A stretch of DNA of 64,000 nucleotides, taken from positions 186,001-250,000 of the forward strand of contig NZ_MNPW01000003.1 in the NCBI RefSeq assembly GCF_001983175.1. The letters run 5' to 3'. The translations under genes and the position numbers were made by a program. Origin of the DNA: Pseudomonas cedrina subsp. cedrina. GTDB taxonomy: Bacteria; Pseudomonadota; Gammaproteobacteria; Pseudomonadales; Pseudomonadaceae. Shown here in pieces: positions 18,478-26,538 of the stretch; position 1 is the stretch's first letter, and each line of letters begins with the position of its first letter. The notes beneath the pieces were generated by a model. It saw nothing but the letters and a program-made list of their open reading frames with translations, was not told the origin of the DNA and ran no database searches.

Positions 18478-19480
18478 CAAGGATCTCCTCATGGGGCTGG
18501 GTACTTTCGCCTGGCCGGATATGGCAAGGCAGGCAATGGGACGTCGGGGCGTTGCCGGCGATTTGCGCCAGCAGTTGGTCGATCACGGTGCTGGCCAGCA
18601 GCGCGATGGGCTGCACCACGCTGCACAGGGTCGGGTGCATCTGGGTGCCGAGGCTGATGCCATCAAAACCCATCACTGACAGTTGCCCGGGTACGTTCCA
18701 GGCGTTGCGGCGCAGTTCGGCGATCAGGCTGATCGCCAGGAAGTCGTTGGAACACACCAGCGCGGTGGGCGCCTCGAGGCTCTGCAGAAACGGCGCGATG
18801 GCCGTGAATTCAGCCTGGGTGTGGGCCGGCATTTCGATCACCGGGCGGCTCTTAAGGCCGTATTCCTTCATGGCATCGCAATAGCCGGCGTAGCGCAGGC
18901 GGGCACGGTCCGATTGCAACGCGGGGCCGGCGACCATGCTGACCCGTCGGTGCCCGGCTTCGAGCAGGTAACGCGTGGCCAGGGCCATGCCTGCGCGGTT
19001 GTCGACCGACACGGCGCTGTAGTTGGGGTTGCTCGGCTGATGGTAGGCCAGCACGAAGGGCGTCTTCTCGGTGTTGAGGCTGCTGAGCACCGCGTTGCTT
19101 TCGGCATCGGTCACCGTCAGCACCAGACCGTCGACGCGCTGGCGCAGCAGTTCCTCCACCACCGTGCTTTCGCGCTCGCTGCTGTAATCGGTGGTGGCCA
19201 GCACCAGGCTGTAGCCGCGTAACCGCGCGGCGCGTTCCATGGCCTGGAACTGCTCGGCGAACACCGGGTTGAGCAGGTTGGGCACCACTACACCGATCAG
19301 CTGGGTGGTTTGCAGGCGCAACTGGCGGCCCAGCAGGTTCGGCCGAAAGCCCAACTCACGGGCGGCGGCGAACACCTGCTCACGGGTGACCGGGCGCACC
19401 TGTTCCGGGGAAGCAAAGGTGCGGGCGGCGGTGGCGCGGGATACGCCAGCCAGGCGTGCTACGTCTTTCAGGTCAGTCAT
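18461..19480 (-). CDS. LacI-family transcriptional regulator
   Basis: 339 aa. The N-terminal helix-turn-helix is DLKDVARLAGVSRATAARTF (residues 3-22), with hinge GFRPNLLGRQLR, then a periplasmic-binding-like effector domain (residues about 60-330, TTQLIGVVVPNLLNPVFAEQF). It is the first gene of the operon and overlaps the binding-protein gene by 17 bases, so it probably controls its own transcription together with the ABC importer and phosphodiesterase. The effector should be the imported compound or a breakdown product. Confidence 0.92.
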   Translation of the reverse strand: MTDLKDVARLAGVSRATAARTFASPEQVRPVTREQVFAAARELGFRPNLLGRQLRLQTTQLIGVVVPNLLNPVFAEQFQAMERAARLRGYSLVLATTDYSSERESTVVEELLRQRVDGLVLTVTDAESNAVLSSLNTEKTPFVLAYHQPSNPNYSAVSVDNRAGMALATRYLLEAGHRRVSMVAGPALQSDRARLRYAGYCDAMKEYGLKSRPVIEMPAHTQAEFTAIAPFLQSLEAPTALVCSNDFLAISLIAELRRNAWNVPGQLSVMGFDGISLGTQMHPTLCSVVQPIALLASTVIDQLLAQIAGNAPTSHCLPCHIRPGESTQPHEEILDARTQ

Positions 19481-19595
19481 TGTGGCTCGCTTGAGATCGA
19501 TCTCATTGGCGAGGACAGTAGCGGGGGAATGTGGCAGGACGGTGGTGGGGAGATGACAGTTTGATGTCAGCGAAGCGGATGCACACCGATCAACC

Positions 19596-19685
19596 TGTGG
19601 GAGCTGGCTTGCCTGCGATGGCGGTATATCAGTCGGTTCTGCTGAGCCTGACCCACCGCTATCGCAGGCAAGCCAGCTCCCACAG
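19596..19685. repeat. REP doublet (GAGCTGGCTTGCCTGCGAT class)
   Basis: Arms TGTGGGAGCTGGCTTGCCTG and its exact complement flank a roughly 45-base spacer. It lies between the divergent LacI operon and the polyamine genes. The remaining sequence of this 354-base gap (19481-19595, 19686-19834) should contain the two promoters; no clear operator is seen. Confidence 0.87.
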
Positions 19686-19834
19686 TGGCCCGGTGTGTAC
19701 CTTTAGAGAGTCACACTCCATCGCTATGCTTGAAAACCCGGCGCGCAAATTCCGCCCACTAACCTTTCGATCTGATCCAAGTGCGGGCACAATGCGTGTC
19801 CTTTTTTGGCAGGCACCGCCCCAGGCTCTCAAAA

Positions 19835-20932
19835 ATGATCAAAACGCCGTACTACCTCATCGATAAACAGAAACTTCTGGTCAACATGCAGAAGATTGCT
19901 TACGTGCGCGAGCAGTCCGGCGCCAAGGCGTTGCTGGCGCTCAAGTGCTTTGCCACCTGGTCGGTGTTCGACCTGATGCAGCAATACATGGACGGCACCA
20001 CCTCCTCGTCGCTGTATGAGTTGAAGCTCGGCCGCCAGAAGTTCGAAGGCGAAGCGCACGCCTACAGCGTGGCCTGGGCCGACGATGAAATCGAAGAGAT
20101 GCTGGAGAACTGCGACAAGATCATCTTCAACTCCATCAGCCAACTGCAGCGCTTTGCCGAACGCAGCGAGGGCAAGACCCGCGGCCTGCGCGTCAACCCG
20201 CAGGTGAGCAGCTCCGACTACCTGCTGGCCGACCCGGCGCGCCCGTTCAGCCGCCTGGGCGAATGGGACCCGGTGAAGATCGAAGGCGTGATCGAGCAGA
20301 TCTCCGGCTTCATGTTCCACAATAATTGCGAGAACGGCGACTTCAGCCTGTTCGACAAGATGCTCGGCACCATCGAAGAACGCTTCGGCACGCTGCTGCA
20401 CAAGGTCAAGTGGGTCAGCCTCGGCGGCGGCATCCACTTCACCGGCGAAGGCTATGCGCTGGACGCGTTCTGCGCACGCTTGAAGGCGTTCTCCGAGAAG
20501 TACGGCGTGCAGGTGTACCTGGAACCGGGGGAAGCGGCGATCACCAATAGCGCTTCGCTGGAAGTCACCGTGCTCGACACCCTCTACAACGGCAAAAACC
20601 TCGCCGTGGTCGACAGCTCCATCGAAGCCCACCTGCTGGACCTGCTGATCTACCGCCTCAACGCCAAGCTGGCGCCGAGCGAGGGTGAGCACACCGTCAT
20701 GGTGTGCGGCAAATCCTGCCTGGCCGGCGACATTTTCGGCGAGTATCAATTTGATCGTCCGCTGGCCATCGGCGATCGGCTGTCGTTCATCGACACCGCA
20801 GGCTACACCATGGTCAAGAAAAACTGGTTCAACGGCCTGAAAATGCCGTCCATCGTAGTGAAACAACTCGACGGTACAGTCGAAGTGGTTCGTGAATTTG
20901 GTTACGACGACTACCTGTCCAGCCTTTCGTAA
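19835..20932 (+). CDS. nspC: Carboxynorspermidine/carboxyspermidine decarboxylase
   Basis: 365 aa from MIKTPYYLIDKQKLLV, the usual NspC start. A PLP-dependent fold III decarboxylase (alanine-racemase-like barrel) that converts carboxynorspermidine or carboxyspermidine to the polyamine. The PLP lysine lies in ALLALKCFATWSVFDLM (about residue 34); the glycine-rich phosphate-binding segment is WVSLGGGIHFTGEGY; the C-terminal active-site loop is VMVCGKSCLAGD with the catalytic Cys. The open frame extends 18 codons upstream without a ribosome-binding site. The dehydrogenase follows after 28 bases, so the two form an operon. Confidence 0.92.
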   Translation: MIKTPYYLIDKQKLLVNMQKIAYVREQSGAKALLALKCFATWSVFDLMQQYMDGTTSSSLYELKLGRQKFEGEAHAYSVAWADDEIEEMLENCDKIIFNSISQLQRFAERSEGKTRGLRVNPQVSSSDYLLADPARPFSRLGEWDPVKIEGVIEQISGFMFHNNCENGDFSLFDKMLGTIEERFGTLLHKVKWVSLGGGIHFTGEGYALDAFCARLKAFSEKYGVQVYLEPGEAAITNSASLEVTVLDTLYNGKNLAVVDSSIEAHLLDLLIYRLNAKLAPSEGEHTVMVCGKSCLAGDIFGEYQFDRPLAIGDRLSFIDTAGYTMVKKNWFNGLKMPSIVVKQLDGTVEVVREFGYDDYLSSLS

Positions 20933-20960
20933 GCTGGCGGATAAAGGAGAGATAAAGCAA

Positions 20961-22205
20961 TTGAAAAAGAACGTTCTTATCATTGGTGCAGGAGGTGTCG
21001 CCAAGGTGGTGGCCCACAAGTGCGCGCAGCACAACGACGAACTCGGTCGTATTGCTATCGCGTCGCGCAACATCTCCAAATGCCAGGCCATCATCGACAG
21101 CGTCAAGGCCAAGGGTAGCCTCAAGGTGCCCGCCGACATCCAGGCCTTCGCGCTGAACGCCCTTGACGTGGAAGCGACCAAGGCGCTGATCCGCGAGACC
21201 GGCTCGCAGATCGTCATCAACGTGGGCTCCGCGTTCCTCAACATGTCGGTCCTGCGCGCCTGCATCGACACCGGCGTGGCGTACCTCGACACCGCCATCC
21301 ACGAAGAGCCGGGCAAGGTCTGCGAGACCCCGCCGTGGTACGGCAACTACGAGTGGAACCACCTGGAAGAATGCAAACAGAAGAACATCACCGCCATCCT
21401 TGGCGTGGGCTTCGACCCGGGTGTCGTCAACGCGTATGCCGCGCTGGCGCAGCAACAGCATTTCGACCGCATTGAGTCGATCGACATTCTCGACGTCAAT
21501 GCCGGCTCCCATGGCAAATACTTCGCCACCAATTTCGACCCGGAAATCAACTTCCGCGAATTCACCGGGCAGGTGTGGAGCTGGCAGAACAGCCAGTGGA
21601 CCAGCAACACCATGTTCGAAGTCAAACGCACCGACGACCTACCGGTCGTGGGTTCGCAGAACCTCTACCTCACCGGTCACGATGAAGTGCACTCGCTGTC
21701 GAAAAACCTCGACGTGCCCAACGTGCGGTTCTGGATGAGCTTCGGCGAACACTACATCAACGTGTTCACCGTGCTGAAAAACCTCGGCCTGCTCTCCGAG
21801 AAGCCGGTCACCACCGCCGAAGGCCTGGAAGTGGTGCCGTTGAAAGTGGTCAAGGCCGTCCTGCCCGACCCGTCGTCGCTCGCCCCCGGCTACACCGGCA
21901 AGACCTGCATCGGCGACCTGGTCAAAGGCACCAAGGATGGCCAGCCGCGTGAGATGTTCATCTACAACGTGGCGGATCACGAAGACGCCTTCGCCGAGAC
22001 CGACAGCCAGGGCATCTCCTACACTGCAGGCGTTCCTCCAGTGGCGGCTGCGCTGCTAGTGGCGCGTGGCGAATGGGATGTGAAACACATGGCCAACGTC
22101 GAGGAACTGCCGGCTGAGCCGTTCCTCAAGGCACTGGACGTGATGGGCTTGCCGACTCGGATCAAGGACGAGCACGGTGATCGGGCCTGGGATGCGAAGG
22201 CCTGA
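20961..22205 (+). CDS. Carboxynorspermidine/carboxyspermidine dehydrogenase (saccharopine dehydrogenase family)
   Basis: 414 aa from a TTG start (LKKNVLIIGAGGVAKVV), chosen because AAGGAG precedes it by 11 bases and it places the Rossmann motif GAGGVAKVVA at the N-terminus, as in the family. It reductively condenses aspartate beta-semialdehyde with a diamine, giving the substrate of the decarboxylase encoded just upstream. Other recognisable segments are LDTAIHEEPGKVCETPPWY and GVGFDPGVVNAYAALAQ. This is the spermidine/norspermidine route that does not need S-adenosylmethionine decarboxylase. A perfect terminator follows its stop codon. Confidence 0.9.
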   Translation: MKKNVLIIGAGGVAKVVAHKCAQHNDELGRIAIASRNISKCQAIIDSVKAKGSLKVPADIQAFALNALDVEATKALIRETGSQIVINVGSAFLNMSVLRACIDTGVAYLDTAIHEEPGKVCETPPWYGNYEWNHLEECKQKNITAILGVGFDPGVVNAYAALAQQQHFDRIESIDILDVNAGSHGKYFATNFDPEINFREFTGQVWSWQNSQWTSNTMFEVKRTDDLPVVGSQNLYLTGHDEVHSLSKNLDVPNVRFWMSFGEHYINVFTVLKNLGLLSEKPVTTAEGLEVVPLKVVKAVLPDPSSLAPGYTGKTCIGDLVKGTKDGQPREMFIYNVADHEDAFAETDSQGISYTAGVPPVAAALLVARGEWDVKHMANVEELPAEPFLKALDVMGLPTRIKDEHGDRAWDAKA

Positions 22206-22230
22206 TAGGCCTTAGCTGACCGAACAAAAG

Positions 22231-22257
22231 AATGCGCCCTCAGGGGCGCATTTTTTG
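22231..22257 (+). terminator. Rho-independent terminator of the polyamine operon
   Basis: Perfect 9-bp stem AATGCGCCC/GGGCGCATT with loop TCAG, followed by TTTTTTG, 26 bases after the stop codon at 22205. Confidence 0.93.
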
Positions 22258-22297
22258 TATGGGCTCACATAAATCCCAAAAAGAATGAAGATCAAAA

Positions 22298-22592
22298 TGT
22301 GGGAGCTGGCTTGCCTGCGATAGCCGTAGGTATCTACACATTTTTGTAGTGAGCGGGCTTGTCCCGCGCTGGGCTGCGAAGCGGCCCCAAACCAGACGAA
22401 TTGGATTTGCCTGAAACTGCGCGGTGTCTTTATTGGGGCGGCTTCGCCACCCAGCGCGGGACAAGCCCGCTCACTACAGGGAGATTTTTCAGCCTTTGAA
22501 AGTTGTGTAGATACCTATGCTGCGATAGCGGTGGGTCAGCTACACCATGTTTCACTGAAAGATCGCTATCGCAGGCAAGCCAGCTCCCACAG
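22298..22592. repeat. Nested composite repeat, copy B
   Basis: Outer REP arms start at 22299 and end at 22591. Inside lies a full palindromic element (22345-22478). Left linker GTAGGTATCTACACA and right linker TTGTGTAGATACCTATGC are inverted copies of one another, so the palindromic element sits in the middle of a longer REP-flanked palindrome, exactly as in copy A. From 22593 to 22750 I see one hairpin (ACAACC-GTTTCA-GGTTGT, 22629-22646) and no gene. Confidence 0.88.
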
Positions 22593-22750
22593 CGATGGCA
22601 CTCCGCCCCAGACTCTCAGATATTTCCCACAACCGTTTCAGGTTGTCGCTCGGAACTTCGCTGACTAACCTCTCTGCCGTCGCTGCCCATTCAGTGACCG
22701 GGTTTGACCGTCCGAATTGTCGAGGAGCTTTCTAACTACAGGGTCTGACC

Positions 22751-23029
22751 ATGATCAATGACACTACTCGCGTTACTACTGAATCCCCTTCCCATGAACT
22801 CGAAAATCTATCCCACGATCGACTTTTCACTGTGCGCGGTGATGTGGGTACGGAAACCTTGCTGGTCAACGCTTCCCAGGATCTTGCATCCATCATCGAC
22901 ATCGCGACTCACCTGGCCTTTGAAATCGATGGAGCCCAACGCAACGTAGCGCTGGGCATCTGTCGAATGCTCGAAGGCGTGCAACTGCTGGTGGACAAGG
23001 CGTTGGACACAGCCCACCCGGTGGTTTGA
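22751..23029 (+). CDS. Small Pseudomonas protein, DUF3077/DUF6124-like
   Basis: 92 aa. A soluble acidic protein with a short disordered N-terminus, the segment LFTVRGDVGTETLLVNASQD, and two amphipathic helices ending GICRMLEGVQLLVDKALD. This resembles the small DUF3077/DUF6124 proteins found in many copies in Pseudomonas; function unknown. The protein at 40165 (also 92 aa) has a similar layout: a ..LL(V/I)..AS/EAPLDAL.. entry followed by helices. A hairpin at 22629-22646 lies in its upstream region. The start context is CAGGGTCTGACC, a weak ribosome-binding site. Confidence 0.68.
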   Translation: MINDTTRVTTESPSHELENLSHDRLFTVRGDVGTETLLVNASQDLASIIDIATHLAFEIDGAQRNVALGICRMLEGVQLLVDKALDTAHPVV

Positions 23030-23038
23030 GAAACAGAT

Positions 23039-23077
23039 AGTTCCCGCGTGAAACGTGGGAACTGTCCTAGCTTCTTT
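23039..23077 (+). terminator. Candidate terminator hairpin
   Basis: AGTTCCCGCG-TGAAA-CGTGGGAACT forms a 10-bp stem with one G-U pair, 10 bases after the stop of the 92-aa gene. The T-rich stretch (CTTCTTTT) comes 10 bases later, so termination efficiency is uncertain. Confidence 0.5.
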
Positions 23078-23143
23078 TAAATATTAGAGGTCGCAGCACA
23101 CCCGGCTTGCGAACCAACATTTGCGTACTTCCCGTCCGAGACC

Positions 23144-24052
23144 TCAAAACACCGACCACCCAATCCGCTCACTCAACAACTCCAACGCCTTCATCCCCGC
23201 CAGCGAGTTCCCCGCCGCGTTCAATTCCGGCGACCACACGCACACCGTGAACTGCCCCGGCACCACCGCGACAATCCCGCCGCCGACGCCGCTCTTGCCC
23301 GGCAGGCCCACCCGGTAGGCAAAATTGCCCGCTTCGTCATACAGCCCGCTGGTGGCCATGATCGAGTTGACTTGCTTGGTCTGGCGCGCCGTCAATATCT
23401 GCTCGCCGCTGTGGGCGCTCGTGCCTTCGTTGGCGAGGAAGCTGAAGGCCTTGGCCAGGTCCATGCAGCTCATCTGCAGGGCGCAGTAGTTGAAGTAGCT
23501 GTGCAGCACCCCATCCACATCGTTGTGGAAGTTGCCGAAGGACTTCATCAGGTAAGCCATGGCCGCGTTACGCGCGCCGTGTTGGGCTTCGGAGTCGGCA
23601 ACCACGCTGTTGACCAGGATCTGCGGGTTGCCCGACAGCCGCCGTACGAAGTCGCGCATCGACAGGATCGGCACGGCGAAGCGTGATTGGTTGATGTCGC
23701 AGATCACCAGCGCACCGGCGTTGATGAACGGATTGCGCGGGCGGCCGCGTTCGAATTCCAGTTGCACCAGGGAGTTGAATGGCTGCCCGGAAGGCTCATG
23801 GCCCAGGCGTTCCCAGATGGTTTCGCCGCCGTGGTCGATGGCCTGGACCAGGCTGAACACCTTGGAAATGCTCTGTACCGAGAACAGCGTATCGGCGTCG
23901 CCGGCGCGGTAGGCCGAGCCGTCGTTGCCATATACCGCGATGCCCAGCTGGTTGGCGGGTACATCGGCCAGCGCTGGGATGTAGTCGGCGACTTTGCCGA
24001 GGCCGATCAGTGGGCGCACTTCGTCGAGGATCGACTCGAGCAGCGCCTGCAT
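23144..24052 (-). CDS. glsA: Glutaminase (serine-dependent, GlsA/GlsB type)
   Basis: 302 aa from [14 protein letters not shown], whose ATG follows AGGACAAGAC; the frame is open much further upstream but that part is not glutaminase. It hydrolyses L-glutamine to glutamate and ammonia. The beta-lactamase-like catalytic Ser-x-x-Lys is in [13 protein letters not shown] (about residue 66), with conserved [31 protein letters not shown] and [14 protein letters not shown]. Length matches the family (302-310). A small membrane-protein gene lies just upstream on the same strand (gap 56). Confidence 0.95.
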   Translation of the reverse strand: MQALLESILDEVRPLIGLGKVADYIPALADVPANQLGIAVYGNDGSAYRAGDADTLFSVQSISKVFSLVQAIDHGGETIWERLGHEPSGQPFNSLVQLEFERGRPRNPFINAGALVICDINQSRFAVPILSMRDFVRRLSGNPQILVNSVVADSEAQHGARNAAMAYLMKSFGNFHNDVDGVLHSYFNYCALQMSCMDLAKAFSFLANEGTSAHSGEQILTARQTKQVNSIMATSGLYDEAGNFAYRVGLPGKSGVGGGIVAVVPGQFTVCVWSPELNAAGNSLAGMKALELLSERIGWSVF

Positions 24053-24108
24053 GTCTTGTCCTGTCATTTGTCTTCGAATCAGTGGAAAGCGAGGGCGCGC
24101 AGGATACT

Positions 24109-24453
24109 TCAAAGGGCCCGGAACCCCCACACAATCTCCACCACTCGCTCGGCCACCACCAGGTAAACCAGGATCAACAACAACTGCAGCGCCAGGTGAT
24201 AGCGCAACTTGGCCAGCCGGCGAATGCCGTCGCTCACATTCAGCAGCATCAATAGCGCCGACAGCACAATCAGCCCCCACCCTGCCACGCTGGACGCAAA
24301 CACACCGATAAACAGGTCGCGCTCACCCAGCAGCGCATTGGTGCCAGCTGCAAACAGCAGCGCACACACCAGCAGGTTTTTCACGTTGTCGAAGACCTGG
24401 GTGCTCAGGTCATGCTCCAACAGGACCACGTATCGCTTCCATAATGTGCGCAT
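24109..24453 (-). CDS. Small integral membrane protein
   Basis: 114 aa with three to four predicted membrane helices (about 27-45, 52-68, 86-106) and a positively charged linker RRLAKLRYH. No family is recognised. It lies upstream of the glutaminase gene on the same strand and may share its promoter. It is divergent from the Cys-rich lipoprotein, with 91 bases between them. Confidence 0.65.
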   Translation of the reverse strand: MRTLWKRYVVLLEHDLSTQVFDNVKNLLVCALLFAAGTNALLGERDLFIGVFASSVAGWGLIVLSALLMLLNVSDGIRRLAKLRYHLALQLLLILVYLVVAERVVEIVWGFRAL

Positions 24454-24544
24454 GGGTCGGTACCGGATAGGGATCGCTCGTCAATCAAAGTAGTCCATAT
24501 GCCCGTACACTGCACCGCTGCGCTAACTCCACGAGGACTTTTGC

Positions 24545-24883
24545 ATGAAATTGATGATCGGCCTGGCCGCCCTGCTGCTGGTATCGGCGTGCTCCACTCA
24601 CAACCCGCCCGCCCAGGACTCCGCCGCGTCCACGTGCCTGGCGGGCGGCGGGACCATGAAGCAAGTGGGCAAGTTGCAGAGCTGGAAGTGCATTACGCCG
24701 TACCGGGATGCGGGCAAGGCGTGCACCGATTCGAGCCAGTGTGAAGGCGAGTGCCAGACCAGCGTCACCACCCAATCCGGCAACGGCCCGGTGGCGGGCA
24801 CATGTCAGGTGGACAACAGCCATTTCGGCTGCTCGGCGACGGTGGAGAAAGGCCAGCTGGGCCGGGCGATTTGTGTGGACTGA
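24545..24883 (+). CDS. Cysteine-rich lipoprotein
   Basis: 112 aa with a lipoprotein signal peptide (MKLMIGLAALLLVSAC; lipidated Cys16). The roughly 96-residue mature part contains eight further cysteines, including the cluster KACTDSSQCEGEC, enough for four disulfides, and ends GRAICVD. The pattern suggests a small disulfide-rich periplasmic or surface domain. The function is unknown. The start is preceded by GAGGA. A composite repeat follows 19 bases after the stop. Confidence 0.75.
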   Translation: MKLMIGLAALLLVSACSTHNPPAQDSAASTCLAGGGTMKQVGKLQSWKCITPYRDAGKACTDSSQCEGECQTSVTTQSGNGPVAGTCQVDNSHFGCSATVEKGQLGRAICVD

Positions 24884-24901
24884 GGTTCATTACCGAGCAC
24901 C

Positions 24902-25202
24902 TGTGGGAGCTGGCTTGCCTGCAATGAACATAAATTTTTGAGCACGCAGAAGCACCCTGTAGTGAGCGGGCTTGTCCCGCGCTGGGTGGCGAAGCCGCCC
25001 CAAACCGGGCGACCTGATTCTACCTGATGATCGGCGGTGTCTTTATTGGGGCCGCTTCGCAGCCCAGCGCGGGACAAGCCCGCTCACTACAAGAGATTCG
25101 TCAGCCTCTGAAAGTGTGTAGATACCCATGCTGCGCGGGCGGTGGTCAGCTTGCATCGTTGTTGGCTGACACTGCGTGATCGCAAGCAAGCCAGCGCCCA
25201 CA
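24902..25202. repeat. Nested composite repeat, copy C (diverged)
   Basis: Outer REP arms at 24902 and ending near 25202 (the right arm reads AAGCAAGCCAGCGCCCAC, with substitutions) enclose a palindromic element at 24958-25091. The right linker GTGTGTAGATACCCATGC is conserved with copies A and B; the left linker has diverged (TAAATTTTTGAGCACG). It fills the 329-base gap before the monooxygenase gene. Confidence 0.85.
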
Positions 25203-25212
25203 TTGACCGCGT

Positions 25213-26538
25213 TCAGCCTGGGAGATCGGCGAGCCCCAAATGCTCGCGCAGCGTCGACCCTTCATACGCCGTGCGGAACAACCCCTTGCGCTGCAAATGC
25301 GGAATCACGCTCTCGACAAATTCGGTGAACGAGCCCGGCAGATACCCCGGCGAAATCACAAACCCATCGCAACCACCCTGTTCGAACAGCTCGGCCAACT
25401 GGTCGGCCACCTGCGCCCCGGTGCCCACTAACTGCGGCACGCGTACGCTACTGGCGAAGATGCGCCCGAGTTGTTCCAGGGTGATTTCGGGGCCTTGCAT
25501 CAGCAGTTTTTCCGCGGCAGCCGGGTGGATCAGCGGCGACTGGGCGACTTCAGCCAGCGTCGCCGACAGCGGGAATGGCGACAGGTCGACATTCAGCTGT
25601 GACGCCAGGGTCACCAGCCCCAATTCCGGTCGCGCCAGCGCGTTGTGCTGGTCACGCTTGGCACGGGCTTCGGCCTCGCTGCCGCCAATAAAGGGCATTA
25701 CGGCGGTGAGCACTTTGCAGCTGTCGGCGTCGCGGCCTTGCTGCACCACCTGCGCGCGCACGTCATCGCGAAACGCGCGCATCGCCGCCAAGTGCGGGTG
25801 GATGGTAAAAATCGCCTCGGCCCAGCGCGCGCCGAAGCGGCGTCCACGCCCGGAAGAACCAGCCTGGATCAGCACCGGCCGGCCCTGGGGCGTGCGCGGA
25901 ATATTCAGCGGGCCTTCGACCTTGAACCATTCCCCCTGGTGCTGCACCGAGTGGATCAACTCAGGGTCCGCCAGCACCCCGCTTTCACGATCCAGCTTCA
26001 GTGCGTCCTTGCCCCAACTGTTCCAGAGTTTGAGCGCGACTTCGACGAACTCATCGGCACGGTCGTAGCGCAGGTCGTGTTCAAGGTGCTTGTCCTTGCC
26101 GAACAAACGCCCTTCGCTGTCGTTCATCGAGGTGACGATATTCCACGCCGCGCGGCCTTTTGACAGGTGATCGAGGGTGGCGAATTCGCGGGCGATATGC
26201 GCCGGTTCGTAATAGGTGGTGGAACGGGTGGCGCCCAGGCCCAATTTGGTGGTCTTGCCGACCAGGTAGGAGAGGATCGGCAGCGGGTCCAGGCGCGTGG
26301 CGTCCTGGGCGCCGTAGCGCAGGGCAAACTCGCGGGAGCCGCCCATCTGGTCGCCCACGGCCAGGCGGTCGGCGAAGAACAGGAAATCGAACAGCCCCTC
26401 CTCTACCACCTTGGCCACCCGCGTGTAGTACTCGGGGTCGAGGTAATTGCCGACGGTTTCCGGGTGGCGCCACACCGCATGGCTGTGCACCACCGGACCA
26501 CTCAACAGGAACGCGGATAAATGGATCTGGCGGCTCAT
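25213..26538 (-). CDS. NtaA/DmoA-family FMN-dependent monooxygenase
   Basis: 441 aa from MSRQIHLSAFLLSGP, the ATG overlapping the stop of the upstream gene (ATGA, 26535-26538). Luciferase-like barrel of the nitrilotriacetate/dimethyl-sulfide monooxygenase group: FFADRLAVGDQMGGS, TTYYEPAHIAREFATLDHLS, GRAAWNIVTSMN, GRPVLIQAGSSGRGR. It uses FMNH2 supplied by a separate reductase, not encoded here. Coupling to a sulfonate-type binding protein suggests desulfurisation of an organosulfur compound; the substrate is inferred. Confidence 0.9.
   Translation of the reverse strand: MSRQIHLSAFLLSGPVVHSHAVWRHPETVGNYLDPEYYTRVAKVVEEGLFDFLFFADRLAVGDQMGGSREFALRYGAQDATRLDPLPILSYLVGKTTKLGLGATRSTTYYEPAHIAREFATLDHLSKGRAAWNIVTSMNDSEGRLFGKDKHLEHDLRYDRADEFVEVALKLWNSWGKDALKLDRESGVLADPELIHSVQHQGEWFKVEGPLNIPRTPQGRPVLIQAGSSGRGRRFGARWAEAIFTIHPHLAAMRAFRDDVRAQVVQQGRDADSCKVLTAVMPFIGGSEAEARAKRDQHNALARPELGLVTLASQLNVDLSPFPLSATLAEVAQSPLIHPAAAEKLLMQGPEITLEQLGRIFASSVRVPQLVGTGAQVADQLAELFEQGGCDGFVISPGYLPGSFTEFVESVIPHLQRKGLFRTAYEGSTLREHLGLADLPG

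Noticed and set aside
16645..18657. Open frame of 670 codons on the + strand
   Set aside because: It is antisense to two permease genes and the binding-protein gene and has the His/Arg/Gln-rich composition of a shadow frame in G+C-rich DNA.
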